A stretch of 64,000 bases of DNA from Garcia nutans (taxonomy: Eukaryota; Streptophyta; Magnoliopsida; Malpighiales; Euphorbiaceae), in contig CANTUV010000039.1 in NCBI GenBank assembly GCA_947685225.1, positions 30,682,001 through 30,746,000 on the forward strand, in the 5' to 3' direction. The notes under the pieces are model-generated. The model made no database searches, was not told the origin of the DNA, and saw nothing but the letters and a program-made list of their open reading frames with translations. The number at the start of each line of letters is the position of its first letter. Positions within the stretch are counted from its first letter, which is position 1. Shown one piece after another: positions 56,047 to 64,000 of this stretch. The position numbers and the translations under genes were made by a program.

Positions 56047-57681
56047 TCAATTCAAAATAGCTTCAACTTTGCTTGGATCAACACTTATCCCATCTGCTGA
56101 AACTACTTGGCCTAGAAAAGTAACTTGGTTAAGCCAAAACTCACATTTTGACAGCTTAGCATACAACTGCTTCTCTCTCAAGATCTGTAACACAATCCGC
56201 AAATGCTTGTCATGATCTTCCTCATTACGTGAATACACCAGAATATCATCAATGAAGACCACCACAAATTGATCCAGATAGGGCCTAAATACCTTATTCA
56301 TCAAATCCATGAAAGATGCAGGTGCATTCGTCAACCCAAAAGGCATTACTAAAAACTCATAATGCCCATACCTAGTGCGGAAAGCTGTCTTAGGAACATC
56401 TTCAGCTCTGACCCTCAACTGATGGTACCCTGATCTCAAATCAATTTTGGAAAACACTGCAGCACCCTTCAATTGATCAAAGAGATCATCAATTCTAGGC
56501 AAAGGATATTTATTTTTAATAGTCACTTTGTTCAATTGCCTATAATCAATGCATAGCCTCATGGCACCATCCTTCTTTTTCACAAACAAAACAGGAGCTC
56601 CCCACGGTGAAACACTAGGGCTAACAAACCCTTTATCTAACAACTCCTGCAACTGCACCTTTAACTCTCTCAACTCAGCAGGTGCCATTCTATAAGGAGT
56701 AATAGAGATAGGAGTGGTACCAGGCAATAATTCGATACCAAACTCCACCTCTCTCTCAGGAGGCAACCCTGGCAATTCTTCTGGAAACACATCTGGAAAC
56801 TCTGCAACTGTGGGTATACTATCAAGTTGAGAACCTACTACTCTAGTATCCAAAATATGAGCAAGATAAGCATCACACCCTTTTCTAATCAACCTCCTAG
56901 CTGTTACAGTTGAAACAAACAAGGATGCAAGTTGTTTCTGCTCACTAGATACTATCACCATTCTACCATCACCGGTTCTCAAAGTAACACGTTTCTTCTG
57001 ACAGTCTACCACAGCTTCATGTCTAGACAACCAGTCCATACCCAGGATCAAATCATATTCCTTAAAAGGCATTTCGATCAAATCACCCAAGAACTCCTCA
57101 CCTTGTACCACTACTGCACTATCTCGGTGCACTTTGCTAACAATCACACTATGCCCTAAAGGATTTGTCACCAATACATCAAATCCTAGGGACTCAGCAT
57201 GCAATTTAGATGCACTAATATATGAATGAGTGGATCCTGGATCAATCAAAGCAAGTACAGAAATACAAAATAAACAGAATGTACCAGCTATGATTACTGA
57301 AGCATCTGGCTGCCTCTGCATCACATACATCCTCTGAGAAGATCCAGCCTCCTCTGGTCTACTCTCCCTGGACGTAGAACCTCCTCTAGGATTGAACCCA
57401 GATCTACCTCCTCTGCTGAAACTTCTTCCTCCTCGACCTCCCCTCACACTAGGTCGAGAAGCTGCAGAATCTACCGACATTTGTTCCTGCCTCTCAGGAC
57501 ACTCTCTAACAAAATGATCAGGTGATCCACATCTGAAACATACCCCTGCTACACCTGTCTTCCAATAAGTACCACCATGTGGCCTACCACAATGAAGACA
57601 TACTGGTAGAGTGGATCTCTGTATCACTGGGGTTGGAGCACTCGCCACTGAAACTGTAGGTCTCGATCTCTGCCTTTGAAA
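56047..57681 (-). pseudogene. pol: Element F zinc knuckles, protease and reverse transcriptase
   Basis: Two zinc knuckles: CLHCGRPHGGTYW, where the last Cys has become Tyr, and intact CFRCGSPDHFVREC. A Gly/Arg/Ser-rich linker follows, then the aspartic protease motif ALIDPGSTHSYIS and the RT. The RT has FVKKKDGAMRLCIDYRQLN, FSKIDLRSGYHQLRV, YEFLVMPFGLTNAPASF and the catalytic FIDDILVYS. It ends at a TGA (56047-56049), where Trp is expected in LNWSPPKS. Translation should come as one gag-pol chain from 58566; it is now separated from gag by a TAG. Confidence 0.93.
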
Positions 57682-58566
57682 CTATACTGACCTACCAGCT
57701 GGCCTCTGACTCCTACTAACCCGAGGAACAAAACTTCCTTTACCTCTTTTCACAGATGAAGACCCTGCCTCAAACTGGGGTCTCCTCACCCTGATCTCCT
57801 CTTCAGAAGCAGCTGCAATGCCCTGAGCTCTTTCCACACTCCTAGCTGCTGCAACAAGCTGGGAAAAATCATGATATCGAGATCCAGCCACAAGACACAT
57901 AATAGAGGGCCTCAATCCCTCCTCAAATCTCCTACACCTATCAATCTCATCAGATATGATACCCCCAGCATAATGGCTCAACCGGATAAACTCAACCTCA
58001 TATTCTGTTACAGTCCGGTGGTCTTGCTTCAAACTCAAAAACTCCATCTTCTTCACATCTTTATACTCCCTCGGAGTATACTTCAATTCAAACTCTCTTA
58101 GAAAATCAGCATAGGACAAGGTGGGTGGCTCATCCATAGCATGGGGCACTGTCTTCCACCAATCATATGCATCCTTCTGTAGCAGTGATCTAGCATAGTC
58201 AATATTTTCTTCTGGAGTGGGTTGCAACTGAATGAATATCCTCTGTACTTTATCTAGCCACTGTTCAGCTACAGCTGAATCAATAGTACCCAGAAAATCT
58301 TCTGCTCCATACTTTCTTAATTTGTCATAATGTCTCACCGGTTCCAAAGGCTGTGGTGGTGGCAGCGGTGGTTGCACTGGTACTTGCCTAAACAATTCTA
58401 CCACATGTCTAAGCCAACCCGGCGGAGCCTCCTCACCAACTGGTCTCCCTGACACAGAAGCAGGTACCTCTCCAGCACTATCCACTCTAGCTCCATCTCT
58501 AACCTCATCAGGAGCTACACTCTCAGCACTACCCTCTACTGACTGACGTGAATGAGAATCCATCAC
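57682..58566 (-). pseudogene. gag: Element F gag (capsid part of the gag-pol frame)
   Basis: 294 codons from MMDSHSRQSVEG to a TAG at 57682-57684. A Pro-rich stretch (PVQPPLPPPQPLEP) precedes the capsid domain: KLRKYGAEDFLGTIDSAVAE, YDWWKTVPHAM, YADFLREFELKYTPREYKD and CRRFEEGLRPSIMCLV. The same frame continues past the stop (FQRQRSRPTVS) into the zinc knuckles, so the TAG is a mutation and not the natural gag end. Element A's gag is a decayed relative. Confidence 0.92.
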
Positions 58567-58712
58567 AACCTATATCTGCAAACACAGCAGAATACATCTC
58601 ATTAAAGATCAGAGACTGCCAATACCAAACATGTATTTTATTCAAAAATTGATTTTTAAAATCAAAATATTCTTTTTCTTACAATCGACCTAGGTTGAGA
58701 ATCTCAAACCTA

Positions 58713-58725
58713 GGCTCTGATACCA
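58713..58725 (-). other. Primer binding site of element F (initiator tRNA-Met)
   Basis: The minus strand reads TGGTATCAGAGCC, the standard plant site, seven bases from the LTR end. Confidence 0.92.
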
Positions 58726-58732
58726 AAACAAT

Positions 58733-61281
58733 TGTAACACCCCTATATCCCATATACTTACATAGCATGCTATTACGATCATAATATACGTATACCGGAT
58801 ATAGAAATATCACTGATACTAAACAAATGACTCATCCCTTTTAAAAACATAAAAACAAATGTAATTTATATAAAAGAAATTATAAAGAACAAAAGATAAA
58901 ATGTTTATTTAGAAAAAGCGAAAAATGTAACAATTATTCATCGATACATATACGTCAAAACTCAAAGTTTACAAAAACATAAAATATATACATGTTTATG
59001 CAGTATCTCTTCGATCTTTAAGCTTCACTATCAACACCACAGATCTAGACTCTACTCGGCCTAGAGGAATTCTCTGGTTCTTCCCTGTTACCTGCGCGAT
59101 AAATCATAATCGCGCTAAGCCAACGGCTTAGTGATACAAACTACAATAATATTATGCTTTGATGCAATGCCAATGTCACACAATCAATTCCATACACTAT
59201 TCATAAGAAACATTATAATTCAATATCTTACTTTGCTTAAGATCATATCAAACATTTATTCTTAACAACACATTTATGCAATTTCAACAAACTTATTATT
59301 CATTGAATTCACCATTCAAGAACCACATTAAAAGCAAAGACAAGCATGGGCCCAAAACACACTAATATGCCATTCAACTTTCAGAGTTAATGTTTTGGTT
59401 TAATTATCACACTTATCATTATCCCAACTAGGCTTCAAGGATTTAGATTCAACCAAGCTTCAAGGGGAACAAAGCATGCTAAGTATCAACCCAACTTGGC
59501 TTCAAGAACCAACCCAACCTGGCTTCAAGGGTTGTAACATCTCAATTAGGCTTCAAGGACTAGATCCAATAAAGCTTCAAGGGGAGTAAAACATGTTAAA
59601 CTTCAACCCAACTTGACTTCAAGGATCAAGCCCAACCTAACTTCAAGAGATTGTTACTATTAGGCATGCCACCAACAACAAAACTCTGAAAATGAATAAC
59701 ATATTAGACACACAATTGATTTATTATCTCATTATCAATTCCATTCTCAATTCTCATCATCATTTAGGCATACAAGCCTCATTTATTTCAATTGAAACAT
59801 CTTAGCCAATCACAATGGCCTCACATTTCATTTGGAACCATTATAGCCAATCACAATAATTATTGCATCTTATTTCATATTACATTAGAACAATTCATCA
59901 TATCTTTCACATGTCCTATTGCATTTCATTGCCATATAAGCAAACATACTTTCACCATCCTATTTACATCATTGTAAACAATCACATTGGTTTCACATTT
60001 CATCATTACATTCACATTATGCCAACATAACATTAATAATATGCATCAACAATGCATTAGGTTTCTTAACACATTTACAAGCAAGTATATGTTAAGCCTC
60101 AACACCTTATACATGTATGCAATAATGTAGTTTGTACTTACCTCAAGAATATTAACAAAACTCTATACTCTTCTTCTTCTTCTTCTTCTAAAAGTTCTTC
60201 ACTTCCTAAATTAGTGCAAATCACTTTCTTCCAAAACCTAATCCAAAAATTGATACAATACATGAATTTCAATACAATTTATCACTTATTAACTTCATCT
60301 TAGACCTTTAGATTACAAAGTATCACTCAACATCACACATAAAAGCCCACAGCCATGGCCACCTCAACCCCCTCGAGCGTGGGTTAGAGAATGGTTCTGC
60401 CTCCCTTGCTCCAAACCTCCACGGCCATGGCTACAAATGGCCACGGCCATGGCAACCAAGGACCACGGGCGTGGCATTCAGAATGCTACTGCCTTACATC
60501 AAAATCACATATTTTGAGCTTACAACTCCAACAAACACAAACAACATGAAAATACTTGATTAAACTCAAGTTACACTTCAGTTATCACTTCAAAACCCTA
60601 ATACAAACACAACTTACTCTTTCAACTCAAATACCAACTTAACTTCTCATTTTAAAATCAACTTCAACACTTATAAACAAATCACAAGCACACCTAATCA
60701 TACTATCAACAAATCATAACTCAACTCAAACACAACTTCAAAAAGAACAAAGGAAAACAAGAGAGAACTTACCAAAATTGAGGCAATTTCACAAATCTCC
60801 AACTTAATCCCTTGATTCTTCCTTTAATTTGAGCTTAGAACTTCAAGATCCTCTCTTGCTCTCTTGCTTTCTTTTGTCTTTGGATGAGCCGGCCACACAC
60901 ATGGAAAAGAAGAAAAGATGATGAAGAAACAAAGTCAACTTCTCTTTAAATCTCCACCAAGTGCTCCAAAAAGACAATTACCAACATACCCTCTTCTCAC
61001 TTGTTCTAGTTTTCTTCTTAATCAAGTGCCCTTTATAGTAATTTCACATACAACAATTAAAATATCTTCTTCCCTTGACCACTCATTTTGACCAACATAT
61101 ATGTTATATATATTACCATATACCCAATATATACACTTTCTCTCTACACATTACTTTCCTTTTTAAACAATACATAAACATTCTCTTTTCAATTTCTTTT
61201 CTTATCAACGTAACATATACACATAATTTAAACAAACAACAATTATATCAAAACTTCTAGGGCACACTTTGGGATATTACA
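58733..61281 (-). repeat. 5' LTR of element F
   Basis: 2549 bases and nearly identical to 51332-53882. Small differences include a changed word near 58990 and a shorter (CTT)n near 60170. The minus-strand TATA-like ACTATAAAGGGC lies near 61028-61040. CCACG..CGTGG palindromes are at about 60350-60475 and the stem at 59115-59131. Confidence 0.95.
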
Positions 61282-63921
61282 AGTAATTTTTCAAAACAAC
61301 TTAGAAACCTAAAATAGACCTTAAAAATAGAAAGTAGAGGTCGAGAGGATCAAAACCATATGTAGTTTGCCTCGTGAAATTGTACGATTTAAAAGTTACG
61401 AACGAATAATCGCTGGAGGGTATTTTGGTCTTTTCACACTTTAGACCATAAAATTTCAACACAAGGAGGTTGAGGGGCCAAAATATAAATAAAAGAAAGT
61501 CTAAGGGCTTGGATTTTTAACTAATAAAAGGAAGAGACATTTGGGCTAATGAAAATTAGCCATTTAGGGTTTATAAAAAGAAGAAAAGAAAAAGGTGTGG
61601 ACATTTGGCCTTAAACTATTCATTCACCCAAAAGTGGACATCATTTCCACTATATATATATCATCATAGCAAGAAGAACAAAAACTCTCTCTCTCCCACT
61701 TCAAAAATTCGGCCACCATAGGAAGAACACCAAAAAGTTTCAAATTTTTGTCAAGTTTGATTTTCAAGGTAAGTTTTAAGGTTTTCAAGTATATAGAATT
61801 CAATTCTAGCATCAATTTTAAGTATTTATATATCTATTGGAAGATTGGAAATTAGGGTTCTTATGGTGGATTTGGGGAAAATTTTAAGTAGTGATGATAT
61901 TGATTAATTAAATGGAAGAATCAAAGTTTCTAAAGTTTAATAAGGCTAGATTAGGGTTTAGTTTGAAAAGAAATGGAGGATAGCTTATTGTTCTAAATTG
62001 CTAAGGGTTATGTTTAAGGTTTTGTTCTTGAATTTCTTGAAGGAAAAACAAAGATTAAGGAAGGAGAAGAATGAAAGGCAAAAGGGAATTAAAAGAACAA
62101 GGTTTGGTACTTTACCATAAAAGAAATATTATTTTTCTTACAAACTTTGGTTTATAGAATTTTTGATGTTGATGCTTAAATGTATTGATTGAGTTTAAAT
62201 TAAATGTTTGAGTTATGTTCTTGGGTTCTTATGGCAATTGAGTTGTTTAAATTTAATTTAAACCAAAGGTTTTGAGAAAAATTTGGCAAGTTGATTTGAT
62301 GAACTTTAATTAGTTTGATTTAAGTTAAATATGCAAAAGTTGTCAAAGGGAAGTGTTTGAATCTTCACTTTATCATTAAATAAGCATTCATATTGATTTG
62401 GAAAAGAAAAATAAACTGTTTCATGTATTTCATATGTTTGGGCCGAAATGGTTCCAAAGTGGCAGATTTCTGGACTCTTTTTGTGGCAATTGTTTGAGGT
62501 AGCAAATGAATGAATTTTTCAACGAAATTTTACGTGTAATTAGTCAACATATAAAATAAGTTTCCTGTAAAATTTCAGCCAAAAATAAGATCATTTACCT
62601 GGTCAAATGCATGACTGAAACGGACTGAAATTTTGACGAAAATCCAGATTTTACTATTTATTTGGTTATGCCATTTTGCGTTGCCGATTTTACGTGCCGC
62701 GACACTATTCATTTGGTCAATTTGTGACTCTTTGAGGAATGCTTTGAAATGTTTGATATGTTTATTGTGGATGTTAAATATGTGAAAAAGGGTAATGGTT
62801 TGACTAAAGAATGTGGTGCGCGGCGTAAATGGCCAAGTGCAATGGAAATTAAAATAATTTCTTGAGTCATTCTAAAATGAAGTTTGAGACTTAAATTGAA
62901 TCGTTTTAACCTTTATGCTCTACTGGGTAGTTGGGAGTGGTAGATAAGGTTATGGTGCACTATACTAACTTATGCAGTACTGCCACTTATTGTGTTTGAT
63001 ACACCCCGGCGGTTACCTTCGGGTATAGGCAGTGGAGCGGAGATGTTGTGAAATTGTGATTGGAATGCTTCGGCGGTTACCTACGGGTATAGGCCGTAGA
63101 GCGAAATTGGTTATAATCATGGTGGTGAGGGCCACCTATGTTACAGTGGTGAGGGCCACTGCCTTATCGCTATGGTTCCCTATATGCCAGTAGAGCCTGA
63201 GCCAAAGTCCTATTTTTCTAAAACTACGTACTGCAATATGAGTTTGAATTATGGTTTTTTTTACAATTGTTGAAAGTATATCTACACTGAATGGACAATA
63301 ACTTCCATTGGTTTAATGTTGGTTGATTTTTGATTTAATTATTTCCTTTTTGTTCAAATGCTTTCATGTTTTACTTATATTTTCATCGGTAAAGTACCCA
63401 CTGAGCGTCATTGCTCAGCGAGTTGAGTTTTCTTGACTCGTAGGTTCGGAGCAGTAGATTTCGGTGTTTAACATCGAGCAGCACAGCACAGCGCAACACC
63501 TCAGAGTAGCCTTTCATTTCTTATATTATGAGTTGGCTAGTTGTGGCATGTATATGAAAATATAAGATTGAGAATTTCTATGTTATACTATACGTTAGTA
63601 GTATGTAATAATAAGAAACCTCTACTTTAATTTGTATTAGAAGTGTGAATTCTTCTTGTAGGTTTGTAGTTGAGGGTATAAGGTGGATTCATTGGGAGTG
63701 TATTGAAACTGATTGTATTCGTATTGGTTTGTGTAAAAATATTTTCAAAAATCAGAAAAATTAGTTTTGTCGACACTTGGGACCCAAATTTCTAGGCGAA
63801 CCTCTGGCAAAATTTATGTAAAATCGGAACAAAAATTTGACTAAGTAAAATTGGTAGCAACATTTGGATAGTGTGGCGCCTCTACTCGGCTTACACATGT
63901 AGGCCGGGAAGGGGTGTTACA

Positions 63922-64000
63922 AAAACACTAAAACGTGACTTTCTTTTCTAAAAAGACTTAAAATTGTTATTTTTTTTCTTCTTAAAAATCTTAAAACTCT
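63922..64000 (+). repeat. 3' LTR of element C, continuation
   Basis: AAAACACTAAAACGTGAC and the following bases match 28620-28697 of the 5' LTR, proving that E and F lie inside C's 3' LTR. It runs off the window. Confidence 0.92.

Larger units (their letters stand above)
51332..61281 (-). mobile_element. Element F: full-length Tekay/Del chromovirus-type retrotransposon
   Basis: The only element here with gag and pol. LTRs are 58733-61281 (5') and 51332-53882 (3'). The primer site and polypurine tract are in place. Flanks GGTAA (51327-51331) and AGTAA (61282-61286) are probably the 5-bp duplication with one change. The domain order gag-protease-RT-RNase H-integrase-chromodomain defines Ty3/gypsy. 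The LTRs differ by eye at only a few positions per few hundred bases, so it is young. Four in-frame stops and two frameshifts make it inactive. Confidence 0.95.
50817..63921 (+). mobile_element. Solo LTR E, split by element F
   Basis: The ends TGTCACATCCGTCACC and GGGGTGTTACA are flanked by a perfect AAAAC duplication (50812-50816 and 63922-63926) inside C's 3' LTR. Without F the LTR is about 3.15 kb (50817-51331 plus 61287-63921). It encodes no protein. Near its end are two GGCGGTTACCTWCGGGTATA copies (63009-63100), two GTGGTGAGGGCCAC words and a CTGAGC/GCTCAG stem (63401-63418). It belongs to another large-LTR Ty3/gypsy family, probably Del/Tekay-related. Confidence 0.9.
27800..64000 (+). 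mobile_element. Element C: gag-only Ogre/Tat-like retrotransposon, three nested insertions, 3' end outside window
   Basis: The 5' LTR is at 27800-30000 and the 3' LTR starts at 49980. The LTR starts (TGTAGACCCTTAATTTTT) and the following 800 bases agree closely. The internal part has an Ogre-type primer site, an intact gag, no pol, and a long 3' region with tandem arrays and a polypurine tract. Removing D, G and E gives an internal length of about 6.7 kb, close to the 6.4 kb of sibling D. It is inserted in the CACTA element after ATAAT (27795-27799). The right duplication is outside the window. Confidence 0.88.

Noticed and set aside
51332..61281. Endogenous pararetrovirus instead of LTR retrotransposon
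   Set aside because: F has two LTRs, a target duplication, integrase with chromodomain and no movement protein, so it is a Ty3/gypsy retrotransposon.
61624..61815. 63-codon minus-strand frame in solo LTR E
   Set aside because: It overlaps the TATA-like/leader part of the LTR, has no motif and is probably chance.
1..64000. tRNA or rRNA genes
   Set aside because: No cloverleaf with A and B boxes and no rRNA-like GC-rich block was recognised by eye. Primer sites resemble tRNA 3' ends only over 13-19 bases. A tRNAscan-SE run would settle it.

Overview
The window is AT-rich plant nuclear DNA, almost certainly from a eudicot with a repeat-filled genome. The evidence is one intronless type I MADS-box gene of the AGL62 kind, BED/hATC-type hAT remnants, CACTA ends, and LTR retrotransposons with the primer sites and gag/pol signatures of plant Ty3/gypsy lineages (Tekay/Del, Athila, Ogre/Tat). 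The species cannot be told from the sequence. The AGL62-like gene (18289-18936, + strand) is the only intact gene that looks like a host gene.

Layout. 331-3180: decayed hAT transposase (- strand), split by a CACTA-like non-autonomous insert. 3506-10757: element A, a gag-only Tekay-like LTR retrotransposon with decayed coding. 11640-14560: remnant of a retroelement with a plant 'transposon protein'/ORF-1-type gene. 14855-14932: GC-rich palindromes next to a TATA-like site. 17312-17518: LINE-type RNase H scrap. 18195-18936: MADS promoter and gene. From 19599: left end of a CACTA transposon, with a subterminal repeat array and the 3' exons of its Ulp1-type protease gene (- strand). Its right part lies beyond the window.

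The CACTA element was then invaded repeatedly. Athila-like element B (21187-25932) sits in one Ulp1 intron. Ogre/Tat-like element C (27800 to beyond 64000) sits farther upstream, probably in another intron. C was hit by an inverted sibling copy D (30273-41043, duplication CTTTC), by a solo Tekay LTR G (44307-46842, duplication AGTCC), and in its 3' LTR by a large solo LTR E (50817-63921, duplication AAAAC). E in turn contains full-length Tekay element F (51332-61281). The order CACTA, then C, then E, then F is therefore fixed by the sequence: four nesting levels.

A, B, C and D keep gag but lack pol. Only F carries protease, RT, RNase H, integrase and chromodomain, and it is broken by four stops and two frameshifts. 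No autonomous intact retrotransposon is present.

The most unusual signals are short palindromes. The 3' regions of C and D are built from tandem arrays of micro-hairpins whose core stays constant while the two arms change together. Separately, GC-rich palindrome islands lie just upstream of TATA-like sites in B, C and D and at 14855, and they are the fastest-changing part of otherwise similar LTR pairs.
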